Shown piece by piece: positions 39,592-48,323 of a stretch of 64,000 nt of DNA. This stretch comes from Pseudomonadota bacterium (GTDB lineage Bacteria; Pseudomonadota; Gammaproteobacteria; Burkholderiales; Rhodocyclaceae): positions 1 to 64,000 of the forward strand of contig JAGTRU010000010.1 in NCBI GenBank assembly GCA_018261905.1, read 5' to 3'. A model generated the notes under the pieces. The model saw only the letters and a program-made list of their open reading frames with translations. It was not told where the DNA came from and made no database searches. How positions within the stretch are numbered: position 1 is the first letter of the stretch; every line of letters starts with the position of its first letter. A program made the translations under genes and the position numbers.

Positions 39592-39887
39592 GCTGCCACC
39601 TCGGCGCCGACATTCCAGTCTATCCAGCCCTTTTCTTCGGCCATACCGAGAAAGGCCGTAACCTCGGCGGCGAGGCCGCTCGTGGCGAAGGTCTGCTCAA
39701 GGTCGGCGACGACGTCGTCGACCGCGCGCCGGCCGTCGCAGCGCTTGAGGATTTCGCCGGCGCTCTGGTTAAGCTTGACCATGCCTTCTGGATAGAGCAG
39801 CACGTAGGCCTGCTGCGCCGGCTCCCACTGGAAGCGGAACAGGCGGGCGATGCGCGGACGGGCGCCGGCCGGCGGCAGCGGTTTCAT
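39588..39887 (-). CDS. pqqD: PQQ biosynthesis peptide chaperone PqqD
   Basis: A 99-residue winged-helix-like RiPP recognition element that binds PqqA. Conserved segments are [30 protein letters not shown] and [15 protein letters not shown] overlaps join it to pqqC upstream and pqqE downstream. Confidence 0.95.
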   Translation of the reverse strand: MKPLPPAGARPRIARLFRFQWEPAQQAYVLLYPEGMVKLNQSAGEILKRCDGRRAVDDVVADLEQTFATSGLAAEVTAFLGMAEEKGWIDWNVGAEVAA

Positions 39888-40588
39888 CCGTTAACTCCGT
39901 AGCGCAGGGCCATGGCGTCGTTCATCGACCACAGGATGTCGAGCTTGAATTGCAGGATTTCCAGTGCCCGGGCTTGCAGGGCCGGCGTGTTGAAGTAGTC
40001 GAGGGTGACCTGCAGGCCCTGTTCGACGTCGCGCCGGGCTTGCGTGACGCGGTTGCGGAAATATTGCAGGCCGGACGATTCGATCCACGGGTAATGCTCC
40101 GGCCAGTTGGCCAGTCTTTCCTTGTGGATGGTCGGCGCGAACAGTTCGGTCAGCGAAGAGCAGACGGCTTCCTGCCAGGGCTGGCGGCGGCAGAAATTGA
40201 GATAGGCGTCGCAGGCAAAACGCACGGCCGGGATGACGTGGCGCAGGTCGGTGATTTCCTCGCGGCTCAGGCCGACCGCCATGCCCAGGCGGATCCAGGC
40301 TTCGATGCCGCCGGCGTCGTCGCCGCGGCCGTCGTGGTCGATGACGCGCTGGATCCAGTCGCGGCGCATTTCGCGATCCGGGCAGTTGGACATGATCGCC
40401 GCATCCTTGACCGGGATGATGATCTGGTAATAGTAGCGGTTGGCGACCCAGCCCTGGATCTGCTCGCGGCTTGCCTTGCCCGTGTTGAGCATGACGTTGA
40501 ACGGGTGAAAGATGTGGTACGCGGCGCCCTTGTCGCGCAGTTGGGCTTCGAATTCGGCGTGATTCCAGGGCGTGGTCATGTTGCTCAT
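39884..40588 (-). CDS. pqqC: Pyrroloquinoline-quinone synthase PqqC
   Basis: A 234-residue cofactor-free oxidase that carries out the last oxidation and ring closure to PQQ. Recognisable helices include [38 protein letters not shown] and [22 protein letters not shown]. Start ATG 40588 overlaps the pqqB stop as ATGA; the longer open frame upstream is only the shadow of pqqB. Confidence 0.97.
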   Translation of the reverse strand: MSNMTTPWNHAEFEAQLRDKGAAYHIFHPFNVMLNTGKASREQIQGWVANRYYYQIIIPVKDAAIMSNCPDREMRRDWIQRVIDHDGRGDDAGGIEAWIRLGMAVGLSREEITDLRHVIPAVRFACDAYLNFCRRQPWQEAVCSSLTELFAPTIHKERLANWPEHYPWIESSGLQYFRNRVTQARRDVEQGLQVTLDYFNTPALQARALEILQFKLDILWSMNDAMALRYGVNG

Positions 40589-41502
40589 AGGGTGATCTCC
40601 ATTCCGTCGTAAGCCACTTCGATGCCGGCGGCGTCGAGCAGCGCCCGTTCCGGCGAGGCTTCGTCGAGAATCGGGTTGGTGTTGTTGATATGGATCAGGA
40701 TGCGCCGGTTGCGGCGCGGCAGGCGGTTCAGTTGCGCGATCATGCCGCCGGGGCCGGACTGCGCCATGTGGCCGATTTCGCTGCCCAGCTTGGTCGAGAA
40801 ACCGAGGCGGATCATTTCGTCGTCGGTCCAGAAAGTGCCATCCACCAGCACGCAATCGGCGGCTTCCATCTCGGCCCGCACGGCGGGTGAAATTTCCGCC
40901 AGGCCGGGAGCGTAGAACAGGCGGCCGCCGGTTTCCGGGTCGATCACCGTCAGGCCGATGTTGTCGCCGGCGCTCGGCGCGTTGCGATGCGGCGAGTAGG
41001 GCGGTGCCGCGCTGCTCAGCGGCAGGGCGTGCCAGGCCAGCCGGCCGCTGCCTTGCGGTGCGAATGGCCGGCTGTCGAAGGGCAGCGTCTGCCAGTCCAC
41101 GCCGCAGTAATGTTCGAGCAGGCCAAGAATCGGGTTGCCGCGCGTCAGGTCTTCGTAAACCGGCCCGGTGGCCCAGACTGGCCAGCGCCGGTTGTGCTCG
41201 CGCAGCATGTAGAGGCCGGTGGTGTGGTCGATCTGGCCATCGACCAGGACGATGGACTTGAGGCCGCTGCCGCGCAGTTCCGGCCCCGGCCAGGCGGCGG
41301 GGAAGGCGCGCAGTTGCTGCAGGATGTCCGGCGAGGCGTTGACCAGGATCCAGTCCGTCCCGTCCGGGCTGACGGCAATCGACGACTGGGTGCGCGGCCG
41401 GGCGGTGATGCTGCCGTCGCGCACGCCCCGACAATTGCGGCAGGCGCAGTTCCACTGCGGAAAACCGCCGCCGGCACCGGCGCCGAGAATATGGATTTTC
41501 AT
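40585..41502 (-). CDS. pqqB: PQQ biosynthesis protein PqqB
   Basis: A 305-residue metallo-beta-lactamase-fold protein required in PQQ maturation (hydroxylation of the PqqA-derived tyrosine). The N-terminal [20 protein letters not shown], the site region [15 protein letters not shown] and [11 protein letters not shown] are typical. Start ATG 41502. It is separated from pqqA by 65 bp containing a strong hairpin. Confidence 0.96.
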   Translation of the reverse strand: MKIHILGAGAGGGFPQWNCACRNCRGVRDGSITARPRTQSSIAVSPDGTDWILVNASPDILQQLRAFPAAWPGPELRGSGLKSIVLVDGQIDHTTGLYMLREHNRRWPVWATGPVYEDLTRGNPILGLLEHYCGVDWQTLPFDSRPFAPQGSGRLAWHALPLSSAAPPYSPHRNAPSAGDNIGLTVIDPETGGRLFYAPGLAEISPAVRAEMEAADCVLVDGTFWTDDEMIRLGFSTKLGSEIGHMAQSGPGGMIAQLNRLPRRNRRILIHINNTNPILDEASPERALLDAAGIEVAYDGMEITL

Positions 41503-41531
41503 GCGAGCCCGTTCATGATGGGTTGCGGAAA

Positions 41532-41557
41532 GCGGCCGCCAGCGGACCGGCGGCCGC
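41532..41557 (-). other. Hairpin between pqqA and pqqB
   Basis: Perfect 9-bp arms GCGGCCGCC / GGCGGCCGC with an 8-nt loop, 10 bp beyond the pqqA stop. It has no T-tract. It probably protects or partly terminates the pqqA transcript so that the precursor peptide is made in excess over the enzymes, as proposed for other pqq operons. Confidence 0.7.
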
Positions 41558-41567
41558 ACTGGCCGGT

Positions 41568-41642
41568 TTAGCGGGCGGCGACGTACATGGTGATTTCGAA
41601 GCCGAAACGCAGGTCGCAGGCTTGCGGGGTGGTCCAGGTCAT
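41568..41642 (-). CDS. pqqA: PQQ precursor peptide PqqA (24 residues)
   Basis: A 24-codon gene too short for usual gene callers. The ATG at 41642 has AAGGAG seven nt upstream. The peptide begins MTWTTPQACDLRFGFE and ends MYVAAR; Glu16 and Tyr20 have the ExxxY spacing whose side chains become PQQ, and the surrounding GFEITMY matches PqqA consensus. It is the first gene of the pqq operon. Confidence 0.97.
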   Translation of the reverse strand: MTWTTPQACDLRFGFEITMYVAAR

Positions 41643-41852
41643 GGGGTGTCTCCTTGAGGGTTGGATGAAGTAAGGGGGCGTTTCTTGAGCCCGGATTCAT
41701 CGTAGCCAGAGCCTCGGCGATCGGCGTCGCGAAACTCTTGGGAGATGTCTAGCGATTTTCATGAATCGCCCCCGGGGTCCAGGCGACCGCCGGGGGCGAG
41801 GGGGGCTGCCAATAAGCGGGCGGCGTGGGGGGCGCGGGATTTATCTTTGAAG

Positions 41853-41988
41853 CCTTACCGCAGAGGCGCAGAGGCGCAGAGAAATTCGTAAAAGCAGTTG
41901 CCTGACTCGTTTGAGGGGCTCGCCGAAAAGGGGGGGGCGAGTCTTTGCTTTTCCTCTGCGCCTCTGCGGTTCAATTGCGGTTTTAAGG
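41853..41988 (+). repeat. Dispersed terminal-inverted repeat, copy A
   Basis: A 136-bp copy of the CCTTACCGCAGAG family. The left arm at 41857-41874 and right arm at 41953-41970 are perfect 18-bp inverted complements (ACCGCAGAGGCGCAGAGG). The right end is 24 bp from the adhP stop. The rest of the 370-bp gap between pqqA and adhP holds the pqqA promoter region; no gene is seen. Confidence 0.9.
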
Positions 41989-42012
41989 CTTGTTGTTTTG
42001 GAATACCGAGCC

Positions 42013-43035
42013 TTACAGGGTCATGACGATGCGACCGTCGATCTTGCCGGCCCGCATCTGGCCGAAAACGGCGTTGATGTTCTCGATCTTGTCGGTGCTG
42101 TAATGGGCCACTACCTTGCCTTCCGAGGCGAATTCCAGCGACTCCTGCAAATCCTTGCGGGTGCCGACGATCGAGCCGCGCACCGTTTTTGCGTTGAGCA
42201 CCATGTCGAAAATGGGCAGTTCGAAATTTCCCGGAGGCAGGCCGATCAGCGCCATGGTGCCGCGTTTGTGCAACATCTCGACGCCCTGGGCGAAGGCGGC
42301 GCGGGAGGCGGCGGTGATGAGGACGCCGTGCGCCCCGCGAATGGCCGCATGGACTTCCTTGACCGGGTCCTGGGTGAGGGCATTGATGATTTCGTCGGCG
42401 CCCAGGGTCTTGGCCAGGGCCAGCTTTTCGTTGGTGATGTCGACGGCGATGACGTGGTAACCCATCGCCTTGGCGTACTGCACCGCCATGTGGCCGAGGC
42501 CGCCGATGCCGGAGACGACGACCCAGTCGCCCGCCTTGCAGTCGAGCGCCTTGAGTCCTTTGTAGACAGTGACGCCGGCGCACAGGATGGGGGCCGCCGG
42601 GGCGAATTCGAGATTGTTGGGCAACTTGCCGACAAAGGCCGGATCGGCCAGCACGTACTCGGCATAGCCGCCATTGACCGTGTATCCGGTCATTTGCTGG
42701 CTGTCGCAAAGCGTTTCCCAGCCCGTGATGCAATATTCGCAGTGGCCGCAACTGGTGTGCAGCCAGGGGACGCCGACCCGGTCTCCTTCCTTGACCCAGG
42801 TAACGCCGGCGGCGACCTTGGCGACATAGCCGACCCCTTCGTGGCCCGGAATGAAGGGGAGGGTGGGTTTGACCGGCCAGTCGCCGTCGGCGGCATGCAG
42901 GTCGGTGTGACAGACGCCGGAGGCGACAATTTTGACGAGAATCTGGCCGGCCGGGACGGCGGGAACATCAACCTCTTCGACAACGAGCGGCTGGCCAAAT
43001 TGGTGGACGACCGCTGCTTTCATTTTTTCAGTCAT
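42013..43035 (-). CDS. adhP: Zinc-dependent alcohol dehydrogenase, AdhP type
   Basis: A 340-residue medium-chain NAD-dependent alcohol dehydrogenase. The catalytic zinc ligands are in GVCHTD and PGHEGVG, the structural zinc site is CGHCEYCITGWETLC, and the NAD-binding Rossmann motif is GIGGLGHMAVQYA. Length and motifs match propanol-preferring AdhP. The start has AAGGAG seven nt upstream. It lies near pqq genes but is itself NAD-dependent; grouping with PQQ metabolism of alcohols is only suggestive. Confidence 0.93.
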   Translation of the reverse strand: MTEKMKAAVVHQFGQPLVVEEVDVPAVPAGQILVKIVASGVCHTDLHAADGDWPVKPTLPFIPGHEGVGYVAKVAAGVTWVKEGDRVGVPWLHTSCGHCEYCITGWETLCDSQQMTGYTVNGGYAEYVLADPAFVGKLPNNLEFAPAAPILCAGVTVYKGLKALDCKAGDWVVVSGIGGLGHMAVQYAKAMGYHVIAVDITNEKLALAKTLGADEIINALTQDPVKEVHAAIRGAHGVLITAASRAAFAQGVEMLHKRGTMALIGLPPGNFELPIFDMVLNAKTVRGSIVGTRKDLQESLEFASEGKVVAHYSTDKIENINAVFGQMRAGKIDGRIVMTL

Positions 43036-43200
43036 GGCAAACTCCTTGGGGTGAATGCGCAACATCGAAAGACGACTACTGTCCGCGTCGATATCGTGAG
43101 CTCCAGGAAATCGCAATTGCGCCGCGGGGACGCCGACATACTGAGAAAGACAAGGACTTGCCGGGAACGTTCGGCCCGGCGGTTTCTTTCATCCCCAAAA

Positions 43201-43357
43201 CCTTACCGCAGAGTCGCAAAGGCGCAGAGAAGAACGTAAAAACAGTCGCTTGCCTCGTTTGAGGGGGGCGCCGAAAAGGTCTGCCAAATATTCCATGCGA
43301 GTATTTGTTTTTCCTCAGCCTCTCTGCGGCTCTGCGCTTCAATTGCGCTTTCAGGGG
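43201..43357 (+). repeat. Dispersed terminal-inverted repeat, copy B
   Basis: About 157 bp in the 369-bp gap between adhP and comEC. Left end CCTTACCGCAGAGTCGCAAAG, right end CTCTGCGGCTCTGCGCTTC then AATTGCG. The two arms are imperfect complements. Its right end is 47 bp upstream of the comEC start. Nothing else is recognised in 43036-43200 apart from likely promoter DNA of adhP. Confidence 0.85.
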
Positions 43358-43404
43358 ATCTAGGTTTACGGCAAGAAATATCGCATTGGCATTATCATGC
43401 GGCG

Positions 43405-45720
43405 ATGCGCCTCGCCATTCTTGCCTTCGCCGCCGGTGTGCTTGCGCTGCAGATGCAGCCGGCCTTGCCTGCCTGGGAAAATTGGGGGCTGGCCGGCCTG
43501 CTGCTCGGCGGGCCGGCCTTGTTCTGGCCGGCAAAGGTCGGGCGTGGGCTGGTGATCCTCGCCTGCTGCGCGCTGGGTTTTGCCTGGGCCGCCTGGCGCG
43601 CCGAAATTCGTCTGGCCGACGAACTGGGCGCCGACTGGGAAGGGCGGGATATCGAAGTGGTCGGCGTGATCGCCGCCTTGCCGCAGGATTTCAGCCAGGG
43701 CACGCGCTTCGAGTTTGTCGTCGAACAGACCCCGCCGGCCGCCGTGGTGCCTTCGCGTATCGTACTTTCCTGGTATCAGGGGCGGCAGGCTGACGAGAAC
43801 TTTACCCGCCAGCCGGTGCAGCCCGGCCAACGCTGGCGTTTTACGGTGCGCCTGAAACGACCGCACGGCAACGCCAACCCGGCGGCTTTCGATTACGAGG
43901 CCTGGCTGCTCGAGCGTAATCTCCGGGCCAGCGGCTACATCCGTCCGCCAACGCCGGAACGGCTGAGCGACATGGTCTGGCGTCCGGACTTCGTGGTCGA
44001 GCGGCTGCGCCATGGCGTGCGGGCCTCCTTCCTGCAAACCCTTCCGCCGGAACGCTATCCCTGGGTCGGCATCCTGGTGGCGTTGGCGGTCGGCGACCAG
44101 CGGGCGATCGACGGCGATTTATGGACGATCTTCAACCGGACCGGGGTGACGCATGCCCTCAGCATTTCCGGTTTGCACGTCACCATGGTCGCCGCCCTGT
44201 TCGGCTGGCTGGTGAGTGCCGGTTGGCGCCGGGTGCCGCGGCTGGCCCTGCGCCTGCCGGCGCAAAAGGCGGGCCTGCTGGCGGCTTGCCTGGGGGCCCT
44301 GGTCTATGCCCTGCTGGCCGGTTTCGCGGTGCCCGCCCAGCGCACCCTATATATGCTGCTGGTTGCCGCCGCGGCGATGTATGCCGGGCGGCTCACGGCG
44401 CCCAGCCGGACCCTGGCCCTGGCTCTGCTGGTCGTCCTCCTGAGCGACCCTTGGGCCGTCCTGGCGGCCGGCTTCTGGTTGTCTTTCGGGGCGGTCGGAG
44501 CGCTGCTCTATGTTGCTTCGGCCATGGTCGGGGCCGGCCTCGGCTGGCGTTCGAAGCTGCGTAGCTGGGGCACTATCCAGTGGGCCGCGACACTGGCTTC
44601 GCTACCCATCTTGCTGCTGGTTTTTCAGCAATTTTCGCTGGTGTCGCCGTTGGCCAATGCGCTGGCCATCCCGCTGATCAGTTTCGTCATTACCCCGCTG
44701 GCGCTGCTCGGGGCGATCATTCCCTGGTGGCCGATTCTCTGGCTGGCCCATACCGGGCTCGACGGGCTGATGTTTTTCCTCAACTGGTGTGCCGCCTGGC
44801 CGGTCTGGCAGGCGCCGGCGCCGCCCTTGTGGGCGGCCGTGGCGGCTGGGCTGGGGGTGGCCATCTGCCTCTTGCCGCGCGCCTTGCCGGGGCGTCTGCT
44901 GGGCCTTGCGCTGGTCCTGCCGGCAATTTTTTGGCCGGTCGACAAGCCGTTGCCCGGCGAAGCCCGCATCACCGTGCTCGATGTCGGCCAGGGGCTGGCC
45001 ACCGTCATTCGCAGCCGGGAACATACGCTGATCTACGACCCCGGGCCGCTCTACAGTGCCGAGTCCGATGCCGGACAACGGGTGGTCGTCCCTTACCTGC
45101 GAGCCCTCGGCATCAACCGCGTCGATCTGCTGCTGGTGACGCATCGCGACACCGATCACTCGGGCGGCGCGGCCTCGGTTCTGGCCGGGCTGGCGGTCGA
45201 CGAAGTGCGCACCTCGCTGCCCGGATTCGCTGGCGGACGCTGTCTGGCCGGGCAGCGCTGGGATTGGGACGGCGTTTCCTTCGCCGTCCTGCATCCGCCG
45301 GCCGAGGCCTATGCGGCGGCTGGCCAGAGCAATCATCTTTCCTGTGTGCTGCGGGTCGCCACCGGCGGCAAAAGCATGCTGCTGACTTCCGATATCGAGG
45401 CGGCCGACGAGCAGGCCTTGCTGGCGAATGCCGCCGGGCAACTGGCGGCCGATCTGCTGCTGGTCCCGCACCATGGGTCGAAGACCTCGTCGACGCCGGC
45501 TTTTCTCGCCGCCGTCGGGGCTCGGGCGGGGCTCATCCCGGTCGGCTACCGCAACCGCTTCGGTCACCCCAAAGCCGAGGTGGTGGAACGTTACGAAACG
45601 GCCGGCATCCCGCTTTGGCGCACCGATCGTGACGGCGCCCTGGAGGTGGTGTTACGGCCTGACGGGTTCGCTATTTCAGCCTGGCGTAAGGAGCATCGCC
45701 GATATTGGTACGGCCGGTGA
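43405..45720 (+). CDS. comEC: DNA internalization competence protein ComEC/Rec2
   Basis: A 771-residue inner-membrane channel for uptake of transforming single-stranded DNA. N-terminal helices and a DUF4131-type region (about 1-170), the competence domain with many helices (about 215-510; GVTHALSISGLHVTMVAALFGW is a hallmark), and a C-terminal metallo-beta-lactamase-like domain with THRDTDHSGG (579-588) and PHHGSKTSSTPAF. Full length. It suggests natural competence, though no other com gene is in the window. Confidence 0.95.
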   Translation: MRLAILAFAAGVLALQMQPALPAWENWGLAGLLLGGPALFWPAKVGRGLVILACCALGFAWAAWRAEIRLADELGADWEGRDIEVVGVIAALPQDFSQGTRFEFVVEQTPPAAVVPSRIVLSWYQGRQADENFTRQPVQPGQRWRFTVRLKRPHGNANPAAFDYEAWLLERNLRASGYIRPPTPERLSDMVWRPDFVVERLRHGVRASFLQTLPPERYPWVGILVALAVGDQRAIDGDLWTIFNRTGVTHALSISGLHVTMVAALFGWLVSAGWRRVPRLALRLPAQKAGLLAACLGALVYALLAGFAVPAQRTLYMLLVAAAAMYAGRLTAPSRTLALALLVVLLSDPWAVLAAGFWLSFGAVGALLYVASAMVGAGLGWRSKLRSWGTIQWAATLASLPILLLVFQQFSLVSPLANALAIPLISFVITPLALLGAIIPWWPILWLAHTGLDGLMFFLNWCAAWPVWQAPAPPLWAAVAAGLGVAICLLPRALPGRLLGLALVLPAIFWPVDKPLPGEARITVLDVGQGLATVIRSREHTLIYDPGPLYSAESDAGQRVVVPYLRALGINRVDLLLVTHRDTDHSGGAASVLAGLAVDEVRTSLPGFAGGRCLAGQRWDWDGVSFAVLHPPAEAYAAAGQSNHLSCVLRVATGGKSMLLTSDIEAADEQALLANAAGQLAADLLLVPHHGSKTSSTPAFLAAVGARAGLIPVGYRNRFGHPKAEVVERYETAGIPLWRTDRDGALEVVLRPDGFAISAWRKEHRRYWYGR

Positions 45721-45750
45721 TACATTGCCATGGTTGGTGAAGGAGACAAG

Positions 45751-46605
45751 ATGCAATTTACCCAAAAGACGGTGCAATGCCTCAGCCCTTCCGGTCTGCA
45801 CCGGATGGCCTATCTCGAGTGGGGCGAGCGCGATAACCCGCGCCTCCTGGTCTGCGTCCATGGCCTGACCCGCAATGCGCGTGACTTTGACCCGCTGGCC
45901 AAGGCGATGTCGGGCCATTACCGGGTGATCTGCCCGGATGTCGTCGGGCGCGGCCGGAGCGGCCGTCTGCGCGATCCGGCCGGCTACACCGTGCCGCAAT
46001 ACGTCGCCGACATGGTGACGCTGATCGCCCGGCTCGGTGTCGACAGCGTGCACTGGGTCGGCACCTCGATGGGCGGGCTGATCGGCATGGCGCTGGCGGC
46101 GCAGGAATCGACGCCGATCCGCAAACTGCTGCTCAACGACGTCGGGCCGACGATCACTGCCGATTCGCTGGAACGCATCGGCGCCTACGTCGGGAGCGAC
46201 CCGACCTGGGCCAGCTTCGACGAGGCGCTGGCCTACGTCAAAATGACCAGCGCCCCCTTCGGCCCCTTGAGCGAGGCGCACTGGCACCATCTCACCGAAA
46301 CCAGCATCGCCCAGCGGGCCGACGGCCGTTGGGGCTTTCTCTACGATCCGCAGATCGCCGCTCCGTTCCGGGCTGCCTTTGTCGACCAGGATATCGACCT
46401 GTGGCCGATCTACGAGCGCATCGCCTGTCCGACGCTGGTCATGCGCGGCGGCGAATCCGACCTGCTGAGGCGCGATACCTGGCTCCAGATGGGGCAACGC
46501 GGACCGCGCGCCAAGCTCGCCGAGGTACCCGGTGTCGGCCATGCACCGACTTTCTTCAGCGAGGCGGCGATCGACATCGCCCGCGACTTCCTGCTTGCTT
46601 CATGA
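45751..46605 (+). CDS. Alpha/beta hydrolase
   Basis: A 284-residue soluble alpha/beta-hydrolase. Oxyanion region VHGLTRNARDFDPLA, nucleophile elbow GTSMGG (Ser), and a late catalytic His in GVGHAPTF. ATG 45751 is chosen over 45730 because AAGGAG lies five nt before it. Its stop overlaps the next hydrolase start (ATGA at 46602-46605), so the pair is cotranslated. The substrate cannot be read from sequence. Confidence 0.9.
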   Translation: MQFTQKTVQCLSPSGLHRMAYLEWGERDNPRLLVCVHGLTRNARDFDPLAKAMSGHYRVICPDVVGRGRSGRLRDPAGYTVPQYVADMVTLIARLGVDSVHWVGTSMGGLIGMALAAQESTPIRKLLLNDVGPTITADSLERIGAYVGSDPTWASFDEALAYVKMTSAPFGPLSEAHWHHLTETSIAQRADGRWGFLYDPQIAAPFRAAFVDQDIDLWPIYERIACPTLVMRGGESDLLRRDTWLQMGQRGPRAKLAEVPGVGHAPTFFSEAAIDIARDFLLAS

Positions 46606-47363
46606 AACATCTCGTTGTTGACGAGCGGCGGCTCGAATATCGCGATTTTCCGGCCGCCGCAGCCGGCCGTCCCGAACTGCTCCTGCTCCACGAAGGCCTG
46701 GGCTGCGTCGCCATGTGGCGCGATTTTCCGGAAAAACTGGCCAGCGCTACCGGTTGCCGCGTCATCGTCTGGTCGCGGGCGGGCTACGGCGGCTCGCCTG
46801 CCTACGCCGAGCCGCGGACCGCGCGTTACATGCATCGCGAAGCCGAACAAGCGCTGCCCGCCCTGCTTGCCGCGCTGCAGGTCGAACGGCCGGTACTCAT
46901 CGGTCACAGCGACGGCGGCAGCATCGCGCTGATCTTCGCTGGCGCTTTCCCGGAAGTGCCGCTCGGCATTGCGGTGCTGGCGCCGCATGAATTCGTCGAA
47001 GCGGAAACCCTGGCCGGCATCCGCCTCGCCCGAACGGCCTGGGAAAACACCGACTTGCCGAAAAAACTGGGGCGCTACCACCACGCCCAGACCGAACGCG
47101 TTTTCCGCGACTGGAACGATTGCTGGCTATCGCCGTCCTTTGCCGACTGGAATATCGAGGAATACCTGGCGAAAATCCGCTGCCCGCTACTCGCCATCCA
47201 GGGTGTGGACGACGAATACGCCACCCTGCGCCAGATCGACGCCATCGCCGAACAGGTGCCGGGTACGCAATTGCTCAAACTGGAAAAATGCGGCCACACC
47301 CCGCAGCGCGACCAGGAAGCCGCAGTGTTGGCGGCCTTGGCGGGGTTCGTCGGGAAGTTGTGA
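46602..47363 (+). CDS. Alpha/beta hydrolase
   Basis: A 253-residue alpha/beta-hydrolase, distinct from its neighbour: oxyanion region LLLHEGLGCVAMWRDFP, nucleophile elbow GHSDGG (Ser), acid in GVDDEYA and catalytic His in CGHTPQRD. ATG overlaps the upstream hydrolase stop. The HEGLG start resembles small-molecule ester or C-C hydrolases. The long frame upstream of 46602 is a shadow of the first hydrolase. Confidence 0.88.
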   Translation: MKHLVVDERRLEYRDFPAAAAGRPELLLLHEGLGCVAMWRDFPEKLASATGCRVIVWSRAGYGGSPAYAEPRTARYMHREAEQALPALLAALQVERPVLIGHSDGGSIALIFAGAFPEVPLGIAVLAPHEFVEAETLAGIRLARTAWENTDLPKKLGRYHHAQTERVFRDWNDCWLSPSFADWNIEEYLAKIRCPLLAIQGVDDEYATLRQIDAIAEQVPGTQLLKLEKCGHTPQRDQEAAVLAALAGFVGKL

Positions 47364-47387
47364 GCAAGGCCCGGGGGCGGCCGGGTG

Positions 47388-48158
47388 CTAGGTCGCCGGT
47401 ATCCTGGCCGGGCCGCTCCGGCGGGTCAGCGGATCCTGCCGGTAGTAGCGGGTGAACAGCGCGTAGAGGGCCGGGTATTCCCGTTCGAGGACTTCGGGCA
47501 ACTCGAAGAAATTTTCGCTCAGCACGGCGAAAAATTCGGCCGGATGTTCGCTGGCATAGGGGTCGATGATCGTCTCCTCGCCGCTGTCCACCCGTCGGCA
47601 GAAATCGTCGTAGGCGGGGAAAAATATCTTCTCCCATTCGTCTTCGCCGAGCCCCGAGTGCAGGGCCGGGATGCCGTCGGCCTCGCCGTTCAGCATGTCC
47701 AGCTTGTGGGCGAATTCGTGGATGACGACGTTGTAGCCGTCGCCGGCCATTTGCGCGTCGTGCCAGGAAACGATCAGCGGTCCGCCCGGCCAGGCTTCGC
47801 CGGAAAGCACGTCGGTGTAGGCATGGACGACGCCGTCTTCGTCCAGCGTCTGGCGGGGGACGACGAATTCGTCGGGATAGACGATGATGCCGACCCAGTC
47901 GCGATAGGCGGCGAGGCCGAGCTTGAGGATGGGCAGGCAGCCCTGGGCGGCGATGACGACGCAGATTTCGTCGCTCAGTTCGAGGCCGCCGCCGGTGCTG
48001 AATTCCTTTTCGGCGAGAAATTTCTCGACCAGGCTTTTCAGGGCTTTTTGTTCGTCGGCCGGCAGGGCGCCGAGAAAGGGCAGGGCGGCCAGGGTTTTTT
48101 GCCAGAGCGCTTCGGGCACCCGCCTTGTCCGCCCGAACCAGTCGAAGAGTGCCATCAT
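47388..48158 (-). CDS. mtfA: Mlc titration factor A-type zinc peptidase MtfA
   Basis: A 256-residue cytoplasmic M90-type zinc peptidase. The HEFAH motif (137-141), the following KLDMLNGEADG and the downstream EHPAEFFAVLSENFF (third ligand Glu) are typical. In enterobacteria MtfA binds the repressor Mlc and affects glucose uptake; whether Mlc exists here is unknown. Start ATG 48158, with AAGGA seven nt upstream; that ribosome site is formed by the left end of repeat copy C. Confidence 0.92.
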   Translation of the reverse strand: MMALFDWFGRTRRVPEALWQKTLAALPFLGALPADEQKALKSLVEKFLAEKEFSTGGGLELSDEICVVIAAQGCLPILKLGLAAYRDWVGIIVYPDEFVVPRQTLDEDGVVHAYTDVLSGEAWPGGPLIVSWHDAQMAGDGYNVVIHEFAHKLDMLNGEADGIPALHSGLGEDEWEKIFFPAYDDFCRRVDSGEETIIDPYASEHPAEFFAVLSENFFELPEVLEREYPALYALFTRYYRQDPLTRRSGPARIPAT

Positions 48159-48166
48159 CCTGTAAT

Positions 48167-48322
48167 CCTTAGCGCAGAGTCGCAAAGGCGCAGAGAAGAA
48201 CGTGAAAACAGTGGCTTGCATCGATTTTGCAGCTCACCCAAAAGGTGGGCTGAAGAATCCGCGCAAGTCTCTGTTTTTCCTCTGCATCTCCGCGTCTCTG
48301 CGGTTTAATTGGGTTTTCTGGG
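48167..48322 (+). repeat. Dispersed terminal-inverted repeat, copy C
   Basis: About 156 bp filling the whole gap between mtfA (start 48158) and the EamA gene (stop 48324). Left end CCTTAGCGCAGAGTCGCAAAG, right end CTCCGCGTCTCTGCGG then TTTAATTGGGTTTTCTGG. A smaller internal palindrome, AGCTCACCC / GGTGGGCT, is visible in the middle. It directly abuts both genes. Confidence 0.9.
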
Positions 48323-48323
48323 A

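Noticed and set aside
39884-41455. 523-codon frame covering pqqC and part of pqqB
   Set aside because: Only the part from ATG 40588 matches PqqC; the rest is the shadow frame of pqqB.
46329-46601. N-terminal extension of the second alpha/beta hydrolase
   Set aside because: It is a shifted reading of the first hydrolase. The ATGA overlap at 46602 and the start of homology define the real start.
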